Shown here: one piece after another, positions 1-10,689 of the stretch
Layout of the letters: each line of letters begins with the position of its first letter
Numbering within the stretch: the first letter of the stretch is position 1
Source: Argyresthia goedartella
Taxonomy: Eukaryota > Arthropoda > Insecta > Lepidoptera > Argyresthiidae
Assembly (NCBI GenBank): GCA_949825045.1
Contig: OX463832.1
Span: 20,826,552-20,890,551 of the forward strand
Direction: 5' to 3'
DNA length: 64,000 nucleotides
Notes under the pieces: generated by a model
The model's input: only the letters and a program-made list of their open reading frames with translations
Database searches by the model: none
Told to the model about the DNA's origin: nothing
Position numbers and translations under genes: made by a program

Positions 1-412
1 GAACCTAACAGAAACAACAACCAGGATAAAAATTAGAGTGACAGTTTATTGGTTATTTTCAGTGAAGTCTATATAAAAAAAGATGATGCGAAGATGAGGA
101 TGGATGAGATGTGACAGGTTTTTTATAAAACACAGGTTAAGTAACAAAAAAGGAAGCGGAGGACACGAAGAGAAGTAGACCAGTGGGGTGATGACCAGAT
201 TGCGGGCGTATGTAAACGATGTATTCTAATGGTTTAAAACGTTACATGGTCCTGTGAAAATAAAGGTGACGACCAATATCAGACTGCACAGCTCACCAAG
301 TATCCAGCGTAATAGAGCAAGCTACCCTGAAGGACAAACAAAAAAGACTGATGGTGGAGCTGGAGCTACGGGATAAGAAGCAAGAATAGCATGTAAGTAG
401 CATAACACTACA
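1..412 (-). repeat. LTR (3' LTR of a minus-strand element), cut by window edge
   Basis: Bases 1-210 match 1612-1821 without indels and with about one substitution. The copy at 1586 starts TGTCGTGTG, and this copy ends AACACTACA at 412, giving TG...CA termini. The first 26 or so bases lie off the window, so the full LTR would be near 438 bp. A pyrimidine run directly follows at 413-422, which is the polypurine tract of a minus-strand element. The near identity of the two LTRs implies a recent insertion. Confidence 0.8.
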
Positions 413-1585
413 TTTTCCCCCCGACCCTGGAAAAATTTTTGACTCAGCAAAAATTTTGATATGTGCAAAAATAAACCAGAAAAACACAGCTTTGCAGAAA
501 CAGACATCACCAGGCAAAATCAGGTATACCATCTCTTACATTCCTCATCTTCATTCAGGTAAGGGTGGAGTTCACATTCAATGACTACCACTCTAAAAGT
601 GTGTTTTCAAAACGACATTCAGGCTTACTTAAGGAGTTGTCATCCGCTCTTGCGTGGAAAAAAAAAATTAAGTAGAGGTAAAGAGAAACAAATTAATCCT
701 AAGGTAGCTTTAGTCGCTTTGCCTTAAGATTAAAACGGCCAGAGCGGTAGAGCTCGAAGCCAGAGATCAGCCACTTCATTTCAGACACACCAACGAGATG
801 TGTCTGAAATGAAGAACATACATATATACAACAGAGCGGTAGAGCTCGAAGCCAGAGATCAGCCACATCACCAACGAGATGTGTCTGAAATGAAGAATAT
901 ACATATATACAAATTAGAAGTTAAGAAAATTTATGCTACTTACATGCAAAAAATTTATATAAAGATTCGTATCACCTTCAGGACAGAAGTTTGAGAAACA
1001 AGAGGAGGTTCCAAGACAGTCGGATCAGCAGGAAGGTCAAGTGATGGAGAGTCATTTGCAGTTGAAGGTGGAGTCATAGAGTCAAGTGTTATAGAAGTGA
1101 AGTGAAGTGAAGTGAAGCTATGTAAATTAAATGTAAATTAATGTAAATTATAGCAAAGTGTAGAGTGAAGTGTTATAGAAGTGAAGTGAAGTGAAGTGAA
1201 GTAATGTAAATTAAATGTAGGCCTAAATATAATCCAGATGAGTTGAAAAACTAGATGAAGTTTTGTTTTAGAATTTGGAAAAGGAAATCGTACTTAATAA
1301 CCCTTTCCATTGTTATAGTTAAGTGTACAGTCAAGTGTTATAGTTAAGTGTATAGTTAAGTGTTATAGAAGTGAAGTGAAGTGAAGTAATGTAAGTTAAA
1401 TGTAGGCCTAAATATGATCCAGATGAGTTGAAAAACTAGATGAAGTTTTGTTTTAGAATTTGGAAAATGTGAAAAGGATGAATAGATAAAGATTTAAGAG
1501 TGAAAGAGAAAGCAAATCAAAGAGAAAGAGACAAGGCGCAGAAAAGGTGAAGAGTGGAGAAGAACTTTTACGTTGGGCGCCAAAA
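413..1585 (-). mobile_element. Non-coding internal region of a short LTR retrotransposon (TRIM/LARD-like)
   Basis: This stretch lies between the two LTR copies and has no ORF with recognisable gag or pol motifs, so the element would depend on proteins from another element. It holds internal repeats. A block around 740-800 recurs at 832-900 (shared AGAGCGGTAGAGCTCGAAGC). The GAAGTGAAGTGAAG runs near 1096 and 1180 recur near 1369. A 65-bp block at 1216 (AATGTAGGCCTAAATAT) recurs at 1400. The polypurine tract is at 413-422 and the primer-binding site at 1571-1582 as read on the minus strand. Which autonomous element mobilises it cannot be told from here. Confidence 0.7.
1571..1582 (-). other. 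Primer-binding site of the short LTR element
   Basis: Read on the minus strand the sequence is TGGCGCCCAACG, three bases inside the LTR end. It begins with the TGG complementary to a tRNA CCA end and has the form of insect retrotransposon primer-binding sites. The identity of the tRNA was not established. Confidence 0.75.
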
Positions 1586-1821
1586 TGTCGTGTGTGGATA
1601 CGAACCTACCAGAACCTAACAGAAACAACAACCAGGATAAAATTTAGAGTGACAGTTTATTGGTTATTTTCAGTGAAGTCTATATAAAAAAAGATGATGC
1701 GAAGATGAGGATGGATGAGATGTGACAGGTTTTTTATAAAACACAGGTTAAGTAACAAAAAAGGAAGCGGAGGACACGAAGAGAAGTAGACCAGTGGGGT
1801 GATGACCAGATTGCGGGCGTA
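1586..1821 (-). repeat. 5' LTR of the short LTR element, truncated on its outer side
   Basis: It begins TGTCGTGTGTGG and matches the left LTR up to 1821 (GCGGGCGTA). Beyond 1821 the match stops, and the remaining 202 bases present in the left LTR (211-412) are replaced by an unrelated tandem repeat. The outer end, which is the U3 part in this orientation, is therefore lost. Confidence 0.75.
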
Positions 1822-1836
1822 TTTTTAGTTGTAGAT

Positions 1837-2080
1837 ATTGTTGAAATCGTCGTTGTAGGAACGGTAGCGGCGTACTTGTAGCTACTGCTCGCTGGATCCC
1901 GTTGTAGAAATCGTCGTTGTAGGAACGGTAGCGGCGTACTTATAGCTACGGCTCACTGGATCCCGTTGTAGAAATCGTCGTTGTAGGAACGGTAGCGGCG
2001 TAGGCACGGCTCGCAGAATCCCGTTGTAGAAATCTTCGTTGTAGGAACGGTAGCGGCGTAGGCACGGCTCGCAGAATCCC
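1837..2080. repeat. Minisatellite, about four units of 58-64 bp
   Basis: Units begin GTTGTAGAAATCGTCG at about 1837 (variant), 1901, 1965 and 2023, each carrying GGAACGGTAGCGGCGTA. The first two units are 64 bp with an extra TACTTRTAGCTAC segment; the later ones are 58 bp. The array forms an accidental minus-strand reading frame that I do not regard as a gene. Confidence 0.85.
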
Positions 2081-2122
2081 GTTATTTGGAGATTTATTTG
2101 AAGGTTTTGAGGGAGTTTGAAG

Positions 2123-2166
2123 GCTCGCAGGATCCCGGGGTAGTGCGACCCCGGGATCCTGCGAGC
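2123..2166. repeat. Perfect 19-bp hairpin, 6-nt loop
   Basis: GCTCGCAGGATCCCGGGGT at 2123-2141 is followed by AGTGCG and then its exact reverse complement at 2148-2166. It lies between the minisatellite and the MULE left end. No downstream T-run marks it as a terminator. Confidence 0.9.
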
Positions 2167-2334
2167 GGGATCCCCGATTTGTTTTGAAAGTTTTTGGTGC
2201 GGCCTCATTAATACTCTAGGTATATTTGTTATAGGTACGATGAATTCATGGTCATCTAATCCCACATAAAATGTCGTCCCGCGGGCTGAATGACCCCTTT
2301 CGATTTTTTGCGTGGGTGAGTGGACTTGACTCGA

Positions 2335-2525
2335 CCCGCGGGCTCAGACGACTACTACTTTCAACTAAAGGGTATATTCGGCCCGCGGGCTCAGACGACT
2401 ACTACTTTCAACTAAAGGGTCTACTCGGCCCGCGGGCTCAGACGACTACTACTTTCAACTAAAGGGTCTACTCGGCCCGCGGGCTTAGGCGACTTCTACT
2501 TTCAACTAAAGGGTCTACTCGGCCC
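2335..2525. repeat. Left TIR tandem array, four 47-bp units
   Basis: Units start CCCGCGGGCTCAG at 2335, 2382, 2429 and 2476, and each ends near CTAAAGGGTCTACTCGG. The reverse complement of the right-hand array reads CCCGCGGGYTCAG...CTAAAGGGTTTACT with the same 47-bp period, so the arrays are parts of a terminal inverted repeat. Each unit contains the palindrome CCCGCGGG. Confidence 0.9.
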
Positions 2526-3139
2526 ACGGATTTATAATTGGAGATATTTAAATGTTAACTTTAGACACTTCGTACAAGACGTCTTTTAATAAAAAAATAT
2601 TTACTCAATTTTTCTTGTGATATTTTTTTTTATTTAAGTATTATATTTATCTATATAAGTATGTTATTGTCATCTAGGACCCATAGTATAAGCATTACTT
2701 AGTTTGAGCCTATATTGATTTGTGGATGTATACGACTTGTACAAGAAAAAATGAAATTATAAATTTACATTACATTGCTTACGATGTTCATTGTTTTTGG
2801 ACAATAAAGGAAACAAACAAGCTTATGGATGATCTGATGGTATGTGGGCACCGTTCACTAAACGTAAACTGCCTGAAGGTCAATTAAAATGTATGTACGA
2901 GGTTATTGAACATTTATTAAAATAAAATAAAAATACATATGTCTTCTTGTAAATTAAATTAGTTTCACTGTATCCACCTACAACGTGTATCAAATAAGTA
3001 AAAAAAAATAGGAAAGGCTCAAATACCTACATCCTTAACTGTTCAACGCACAACTCTAGATTTATTTTTCGGTTTTCCAAGTTCATTATTATTTCAGTTA
3101 TTGTATCATTGACTGATATAACTTAGGGATTTCTTTTAG

Positions 3140-4447
3140 ACCACTCATTTGTTCTTATTTTGTCAACATATTTTCTCATCAACTTTAGAAGTACTGCCAG
3201 TAGTTGAATTATATTGGCTTTTGGTTTCAAAAGTTTATTTATTTTAGCATGCCATCCTTCGACGGCATTGTTCGTGCGGTTTAGCTCCAGTCCATCGACT
3301 AAAATACATAGATTTTGGGTTCATCCAGGTCTCGAAAAAATAGTTGTTAAAAACCTTTGTATTTTTTGTTTTCGGTCCAACCTCAAAAGCATACAACCAC
3401 GCATCTAATAATTCTTTAAACGGTAAATGGGCCAAAGCCGACAACCGCTTGATATGAAATTTGCCCAGTTTAGTCTTTTTCAAACCGCATTATTTTGCCT
3501 TCCTCCACAGACTTTGCGTGTAATGGTAAAAACATCCATCTATTTGTGTTTCAGGGCAAGTACTAATTAATGCCGATATCAAGGCTTTCTCGAAGTCCAC
3601 TTTAATGTGAGCCGGTTTCCAATTAGGAGCTTCACTTTTGATTAGTTGAAATAATGTCTCATAAGTTTCTTTTCGCTTGTCAGGTAACAACGCGTACAAA
3701 ACTGGCACCACTTTGATGTGTTCTCGGTCGCTTCCCAAATCTACATGCAATGTCACTAGTTGATAAAAATTTCGTTGACATGTTTTTTTATTTATTTTAT
3801 TATTATAAATATTTATTTTCCGATAGTAGTTTTTTTAATTCATGACACGAAAATATTCGGGTGTCATTTTCAGTGTAGTCGGCAAATAATAAGTGCGAAA
3901 ACTTTTTTGGTATTATAACATTAATGGCTTTTTTAAATGTAATATTTTTTAACCCTAGTGCTCCATAACGTTTCCTGTATAACTTTTTTTTTACGTTTTC
4001 AAACTTAGAAATTTTCGAGACTTTGTCTAAGCCTGCATCTTGAATTTTGTTATTTATGTGCTCATATATATGAGAAATAGGTGTCTCTAAGTCATTGACG
4101 ACTTGTTGGTCTAAGCTGTCCATGTACTTTTTGACTTCATTCTCAGCAAAGTCTGGGTTGTGGTTATGGGAAGACTCATTAAATAAGACTCTCTCATCTT
4201 CACTCATTTTCACGACTGCATAGCATTTAGTCTGTACACATCTCCACAATATAGAATTGTCTTTATTTTTCCTTTTAATACGGTAACGGAACCCTGACCG
4301 CATCATTATACGACCGCCTCGTTGCGAGGATACAAATTCTATAGTATCCGAACTAGACGATGCTGCACCCGGTTTGTATGGATATGGCTGATATGGATAT
4401 GATATGATCCCAAAGAAACTTGAAAGCGAAGAAATCTTCAATGACAA
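3140..4447 (-). pseudogene. MULE transposase with FLYWCH zinc finger, broken
   Basis: Reading leftward on the minus strand, 4447-3803 encodes an N-terminal part with a FLYWCH-like finger: a basic RSGFRYRIKRK stretch, then W-x-C, C-x-A and a final H-N-H near 4170-4310. 3756-3490 encodes the MULE DDE region (PVLYALLPDKRKETYETLF, then a VDFEKA acidic motif and GCFYHYTQSLWRK). 3483-3244 and a shifted frame down to about 3140 hold the C-terminal part (VDGLELNRTNNAVEGWHAK). Breaks: the segment that should carry the first catalytic Asp (ADGTF-type) is missing between 3803 and 3770. A TAA lies at about 3493, and there is a frameshift near 3300. No ATG is visible for the N-terminus. Confidence 0.8.
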
Positions 4448-4599
4448 ATCAAAGACAGTGACATTAGAAGACAGATACGTAAATTAATGCGAGTCAGTAA
4501 CAAGGAGTTATGCAACCTATTTCTAGATTTATCAGCTATAGGTCAGTCATATCTAACACAAACGCTAAAACCGCAAACTAACGACTAGTTATGAATGTA

Positions 4600-4785
4600 T
4601 AGCGGTAGAGAGTGGACGACTGAACCCGCGGGCTCAGTAAACCCTTTAGCGGTAGAGAGTGGTCGACTGAACCTGCGGGCTCAGTAAACCCTTTAGCGGT
4701 AGAGAGTGGTCGACTGAACCCGCGGGCTCAGTAAACCCTTTAGCGGTAGAGAGTGGTCGACTGAACCCGCGGGCTCAGTTGGCCA
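4600..4785. repeat. Right TIR tandem array, four 47-bp units
   Basis: Units start TAGCGGTAGAGAGTGG at 4600, 4647, 4694 and 4741 and carry CCCGCGGGCTCAGT. They are inverted, diverged counterparts of the left array. Such subterminal repeats could be transposase binding sites; that role is inference. Confidence 0.9.
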
Positions 4786-4880
4786 GACAGGTGGAACGAC
4801 TCACCCACGCAAAAAATCGAAAGGGGTCATTCAGCCCGCGGGACGATTTTTATGTGGGATCAGATGACCATGAAGGCATT

Positions 4881-6170
4881 AAAATCAGTTAACGATTCGG
4901 CCAACCTCGGAAATTGTTGTGAATCCCTCATCTCTCACATAGAGTTATCAATTTACAGATATGACATTTAATTATATTACTCGTTGTCTTATTGAATTCA
5001 ATACAAGAACGATATGAGCAACAAAACCTCCTTTGTAGCTCAAAACTAACACAACCTTTATATTGAAATAAGAAAAATAATTGACTATTTTGACAGTCTG
5101 CCTTCTTAGTGTCAATAAAAACAGTGTGACGTATACATTTATTTTTATGAACGCTAATTTCATTCGTAAAAATATTAGTTTCTATCAAATTTTATCAAAA
5201 TTAACTTACAATAGTTATGTATCATGGCTTCAACAAATTTAAAGCGTGGCAAAAAAATGTTGCTCAATCTCGTGAATTTGTACATATTGTATATAACTAT
5301 TTACTTTTTACTGTTATTAATGTTCAAATTCATGTCGCTTCTGCATAATAAATTTCTTAGGTCTACCTGTTAGTAATGTCATCTTGGCAGGTGCTATACA
5401 TTGCGTTTATGATACTTCAAATTGAATGCTACCTAAAAGAAATCGCGGTAATGTATTTCGTGTCATTTCAGTCTCCGGATTTAGGCGATGATATCCGAGA
5501 AAAGCCGAATCTTTAATTGATTTTAATCGTATTGTAACCCAGTGCCTTTATACGTTTGTATGTCAGATGTTCAGCTTTACACCAACAGGCTCGCCAGGTC
5601 TACAGCTCACGGAGCCACTTGTTAGATATATAATCAGTCTTTATTTTGATGCACAGGTAGGTACATAATCACCTCGTTGTAACGGCGCAAGGGGATTTTA
5701 GGAATAAAATTACCAAAAAGTCCACAAATCCCCTTCGCAGGGGAAAGTCGCAGGGGATTTGTGGATCAAGCCTTTGATAAGGCATAGTTCCTTTCTGTTA
5801 TGGGTCGCACCACACATCCGCTCTCGGCATGGCTCCCGCCCGCCACTCTCTCGGACCGACGATGTCCGAATAGACCGAATTTCCGATTAGCCTAGGAAAA
5901 CGTTTCCTTTCGTTCATTGCACAGTAAGGTTTCCTAATCGTACTTCGTTCATGATCGACACAAGACTACAACCAAGTAGCGCTTCAGCGCATTCTTAAGC
6001 TGGCTTCCCACGGTGCGTGATATTGCGGACGGACGCGTACCAGCCCGCACCGACTCACCATGGGAAGAGCAGCGTCCGTGGTAGCGCAGACACGTCCGTC
6101 GCGGTGAGTCCGATCCGCGGCGAGTCGGTAACTTCAAAGGTGCGGTGCGAGCTCGTGTCGAGTGCTTAAC
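4881..6170. other. Non-coding stretch, no gene recognised
   Basis: No open frame over 90 codons and no family motif was found. 5728-5765 holds two inverted copies of a CCACAAATCCCC-type motif around CGCAGGGGAAAGTCGCAG. 5990-6130 is notably GC-rich (GGACGGACGCGTACCAGC) compared with its AT-rich surroundings and may be part of an unidentified interspersed repeat. Confidence 0.5.
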
Positions 6171-6421
6171 ATAATAATAATAATTTTATTGCATCATTAA
6201 TGGTTCACAATATAGTTACAGACATAATTATTACAAAACATTTTGAGTCAGACAAAACAGAAACATCTGAACCTGAGCTAGTTGATTAACCTGTATTTCA
6301 GATTCAGCGCTCTTCCAAGTTACATTATACTTGCTGTAGATAGCAAAGATTGAGAACAGGAATATAAATCTAATCTATTACTATAAATCTAATTTTTTAT
6401 AAGCCAATTACAATTTAAAAC
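6171..6421 (-). repeat. LINE-like 3' end, minus strand
   Basis: The sequence begins on the plus strand with ATAATAATAATAATTTTATT, so the minus strand ends in an AT-rich (TTA)n tail. Such tails mark 3' ends of jockey/CR1-type LINEs. No coding part is left. Confidence 0.45.
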
Positions 6422-8259
6422 ATTTAGAATAACTTACAACTAAGATAAATTACATTGAAAACTGCGAAAATTTAGATAACTATTTTACAAAAAAAGCGGA
6501 ATTGGTGAGTGTAAGGAAGAACCTCTCTTTGAATATCGTGAGTATGAATGAGTGTGTGTGAGAGGGTGTGTAGAGTTGCACTGATATACTCTTTTTAAAT
6601 ATGAAACTAATATAAGATATGACTTGATTATGAATATGAGTGACAAAAATAAGAAGAAATTACCACTTATAGATTTATTATATTATAGTACGTATAGTAC
6701 AATTTTGAATATAAAAGACAGATATATAACTTGTTTAATTATTTTACGAGAAAAACCTAAAGCTAGCTGACAATTTCGAGCAGGTGCTCAGTTTGCTCAT
6801 AGTTTAAAATTAGGTGATGAAACAAGATGGATGATGAAACAAGATGGCTTCGAATCTCAAGACCCACACAGACTGAAACGCACCGTTGTTGGAAGAGCCT
6901 TGTGTGCGATGCGTCGCTGTCCGTAGTCGTCGGCCGTGCGCGATAATCCGCAGAATCACGAACCATGGGAAGCCAGCTTTAGACGCTCTAATAGCGATCA
7001 GATTGTCCGATTGATTCCCGATTGTGACCAAGCCAAACTTTGTTGCGTAAAAACTGTACAACATGAAGGCGCTGAGGCATACACAGATTTTGTTCGATCT
7101 CTACCATACCATAGCTTCTTCTCTGTGACCGGAGTTGACCTACTTTATCTGTGGCCCTGTGGCAAAGATTTAAACAAAGTGTCAAGGTTTGTCAAAATAA
7201 ACACAAATCAAGTCAATTTATTTAATTTCGTTCCTAGTTTTTGTGTTAATTCAAATGATTCTTGCCGTCATTGTGGAGGATATCGCATATGTATGGATAA
7301 ATTGAGCATTTGCTGACTCTTCCTGACTTTAGAATTTATCTATTTAGTTGTCTATACGTATTTGTGTTTTGCTTGTCCCAAGATTTGGTTGAGGTAAGCA
7401 GTTTTTAGGTCAGAGTGTTGATAAGGGGGCGGAAACATACAGAATATTGCTCAGGATGGAGTGAAGAGAGTTAGCTGCAACCATATTTCTATCCAGTTCA
7501 AGACCGTCTTTGTTGCCAGCTCGTGCCTGTCTCACCCAGCTCTGACCGGAGCGAAATGTAATGCAACCGTACCTACGTACAATGTGACCCCCATGGGTCT
7601 GATTAAGGAAATCCAGGTGGAGTTTGGAAGAAGTTGTTTTGGCTATCCAGCTCCCCCCTAACTGGTCCCATCATATAAGCCTGCAGAATTAGCCACATTG
7701 CTATAAATTCTCACAATCACATAATGGGGCTCCTGTCCCAAAACTCAGGAATTCTATTTATACTCTTCTGGCCCTCAAAGGGCTTGTAGAATAATAAAGT
7801 AGTAGGCTTCCTTAAACCAGAAAATCTTTTGCAGATGTTGCCCTTTCTACCCAAATTGACTCTCTATCGCCGCCTTCTAGCCAATTCATGGCCCCACCCC
7901 AATCCCCTCAGAAAGTCTCATACTGCAATACTATATCCACAATAACACAACCCAGAACTCCTGATGGACTGACAGGGATGTGACAGGAATGCTTTTATTA
8001 ATATCATTTATACCCCCCTCTTCTCTTCCCCATAAGCGACGACACATTTTAGTCTGAAATCTACAACTCAGATCAACCCTACGAAATACAAAGTCGAAGT
8101 AAATTTTCTTTGTTTCTGTAAATATTTAGATATAGTTAGCAACATCACTTTTTGCCTCTTCTCTATATAACTACATTAGAGCACTGTGGGAGGAAAAGGG
8201 CATAGAAACTCCCACAGATTGATTTTTAGATCTCTTTTAAAAATTAGTTGTGCCTAACT
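6422..8259. repeat. Unidentified dispersed repeat, copy 1
   Basis: 6422-7190 matches 15984-16755 with only about five substitutions. The match resumes at 7198-7507 against 17323-17637 and again at 8216-8259 against 17642-17684. Short frames inside (for example 6936-7316) translate to sequence without recognisable domains. The boundary bases are ATTTAGAATAACTT on the left and TGTGCCTAACT on the right. 7508-8215 is absent from copy 2. I do not recognise the family. Confidence 0.8.
7508..8215. repeat. Insertion specific to copy 1 of the dispersed repeat
   Basis: In copy 2 the bases GACCGTCT join directly to AGATTGATTTTT. In copy 1 about 708 bases intervene. No coding motif, TIR or clear target-site duplication was found, so a deletion in copy 2 is equally possible. 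Confidence 0.55.
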
Positions 8260-10511
8260 TTGAATGGAATGAATGAATGAATGAATGGTGCTTCTCCAGC
8301 CAGGGTTCTAAACCTGTTCCGGTCTTTCGGCCGGCATACCAGAGGGCACAAGTTTTGAGGGGGGGCGGAATGACCTGCTCTGTAGGAAGGGAAGGATAGT
8401 GAATTCAATCGACCGACTCTTCAGCCTGAAGCCAATATAGGATATGTGGAATGGGGAGGATGTGGGATTTGGAGAGCAGCTGTTGTTTTCTTCAAGTTCT
8501 TGTTTTCCTTCTATTTTCAGTTATTGTTAATAGTTGAGTTTCCTGAGTTCGTGTTCGTTTGGGTTATCCGGTAAGTTCCCAGTTTCGCTTTTGCAGTCTG
8601 TTTCTGGGATACGGTATATTTGCCTCTAGGCCATCCTGACTTCGTCCCTGTTGTGTGATGATTCTGTCCAGTAACTGTGTTCTTCACCGTAGTATTTTAT
8701 GTCATGCTTAAGGAAATCTTTCCAGGTGTATATAAGTCGGCCGACTTTCTTCTTCCTTGCTTCGTATTTGAATGGAGCGTGTAGTAAGTGCTGTTGTGGG
8801 CGTCGCAGAATATGTATAGTAACATATCCGGTGGTTTTTGATTCGTTTGGTTATCGTTTTGCCCTGTAGTCAGTCATAAATTTTGTGGTATCTTGGATAG
8901 CTTCTGGCGTTCTCAAACATGTCTCTAAGGATCAGGCGTTCATATACTGACTGTCAACTGTTTGCTTTAGTGAGGGTTGCCGCTTTTTGTCCGAATTTTA
9001 TAAACAGTGCAATGACCATTTTGTAAATCAGGCGCACTATATTTCAGTCTATGTTGGATTTCTTTATAAAATGCATTAGGGCCTTGGAATTGCATATGGC
9101 TTGCCGGCACCTCTTTTTTATTGTGTCCTATGTCCTGCCGTAATATATGTGCCGAGATATTTGATTTCGTTTACGGTTCGTATTGGAACTACGTCCAATT
9201 CTGGGTTGTTTATGGGGTCTCTTATAAGAATTTTCGTCTTTCTACTTTTAATTTTGCCATGAGCAGTTCTCCGATGATATTTAATTATTCACTTTTAGTT
9301 ACTCCGCGGCATAGCAGCGCTGCGTATAAACGCTCTTTCAGGTTGCGGGCGGTCCGACTCTGGAACGCACCTCTTTGCACTATAAGAGACAGTCCGACTC
9401 TTTTTTCTTTTAAGAATCATATCAAAGAGCTCTACATGTCTCTTTCGTAAAAGTTATTGTATTTATTTTATTATATGTAAGGTTTATGTATATATCGGTA
9501 ATTATTTCGTATTTGCTATCTGTATTTTACAGATATTTTAATTTATTCCTAGGCATTTTAGTTATAGTAATTATTGTACACCCTTTTATGATAGCAATTC
9601 CTGTAATGCCTTGTTTTGCTGGAAGAAATCTCTTTTTAGAGACAAGCTCGCCCTTGTACATGCATTTTCTTTTGATGTAACTTTTAAAATATTTGTGTGC
9701 AATATTGTGAAGGAGGTTTGTTCCAATAATTCCCTTTTTCCTGTATTTCTTTATAGCGTCTTGTCCGATGCGAGCATACAGATACCAGAGATAGTGTTTT
9801 GACATATGTATCATGTTTGTTTCCTGTATATAGGCTATGTGTATGTTTTTGTTAGTCAATTCCGCGTCAATGTTGAGTCTTTTAGTTATTTCGGCGCATC
9901 CTCTAACCTTCCAAGTAGCAATGCGCATACGCTCGCATGTGACTTGTGGTTTAAATATGGGGCTGTTTCGTATCATCGTATATCCGGTGTTGTCTGTGAT
10001 GTCTTCTGTTGATGTTATGGTTGACCCTGAGGAGGTCATGGGTGTTGCATTAAGTATCGGCGAAAGTATGGTGTTATCAGTTTGGTTATCGGTTGATTGA
10101 TCCGTGGGTAAATTTGGCGATTCAAGCAAGTAAACACTGTCGTAGTGGTGTCCTGTGACGTTGAGGTTGATAGATTTCACTGCATCCGCTGGATTCTTGG
10201 GCGTGAATGTGAGCGATGGTGTATTTTGCTGGTGGATTGTTGCGTTAAGTAGAAAGTATTCGGCAGCTGGTATTATAATCTCCTCTCCAGCCCAAGTACC
10301 GTAATTGCGTAGATTTTCAGTGTTGAGTTGTTAAGGATTTCAGGCTCAGTGATTGCGAGCTTTGTTCTGTTCATCGCCGTTTTCTTCTACATATTTAACT
10401 AGGTCCTTACGAATGTGAGTGTGGTTGCATGTTAATTGACATAGGTGATTAATTTGGTCAGCAATTGCGGTGAATAGGCAGTTACCATCTCAGCGTTGGT
10501 AAGGCTTCCAT
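8260..10511 (-). pseudogene. Degenerate non-LTR retrotransposon with OTU protease and endonuclease
   Basis: On the minus strand, 10511-10130 encodes an OTU-type cysteine protease in two frames (DGNCLFTAIADQINHL near 10480, GEEIII near 10290, GHHYDSVYLL near 10140). 10000-9800 follows with an apurinic-endonuclease start (RMRIATWKVRGC, then IQETNM). 9260-9110 shows a reverse-transcriptase C-terminal motif (NEIKYLGTYIT). The stretch 9100-8290 keeps scattered similarity in changing frames, and a (GAATGAAT)n run at 8265-8287 looks like its 3' tail. The RT core is missing, and an opposite-strand LINE 3' end occupies 9268-9795. The OTU domain resembles that at 13074-13607. Confidence 0.65.
9268..9795 (+). 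mobile_element. 5'-truncated jockey/CR1-like LINE 3' end
   Basis: 9280-9450 encodes the last residues of a LINE ORF2 (LRAVRLWNAPL, then IRDSPTLFSFKNHIKELY) and a stop. It is followed by a 3' UTR with GGAAGAAATCTCTTTTTAGA and CAAGCTCGCCCTTGTACATG. The same UTR type appears inverted at 31396-31510. The fragment sits inside the opposite-strand OTU LINE, so it arrived later. Confidence 0.75.
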
Positions 10512-10689
10512 TAGGTTATCTTCTTGGGATGTTGTTGAAAGAAAGAACTTAGAGATAGCGTGATTTATTTGAACTACCTTTGTCTACGATTAACAGATCG
10601 TACGGGTTGCGATTGTCAAAGTTTGTGCGTATCTTCGTGCGCCCTTCTTCCGCCCTACTTCAATTCACTTCATTAGTGCATATTAGTTA

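Larger units (their letters stand above)
2245..4874 (-). mobile_element. Mutator-like element (MULE, Phantom-like) with long repeat-bearing TIRs
   Basis: The outer 80 bases at 2245-2322 are matched as reverse complement at 4799-4874 (GGTCATCTRATCCCACATAA, then CCCGCGGGCTGAATGACCCC). Inside each end are four tandem 47-bp units. The minus strand between them carries a FLYWCH-type zinc finger followed by MULE transposase motifs. The length of 2.6 kb suits a MULE. I could not define the 8-10 bp target-site duplication expected for this superfamily; flanking bases near 2236-2250 and 4870-4885 show no clear match. The transposase is broken, so the copy is inactive. Confidence 0.85.

Noticed and set aside
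1882..2265. 127-codon minus-strand frame across the minisatellite
   Set aside because: Its protein repeats follow the DNA tandem units and it spans an element boundary; no domain.
3214..3408. Plus-strand frame opposite the MULE C-terminus
   Set aside because: Shadow of the minus-strand transposase remnant.
6936..7316. 126-codon plus-strand frame in repeat copy 1, with a near copy at 16498-16836
   Set aside because: The two copies end differently after an indel, there is no domain, and overlapping frames exist on the other strand.
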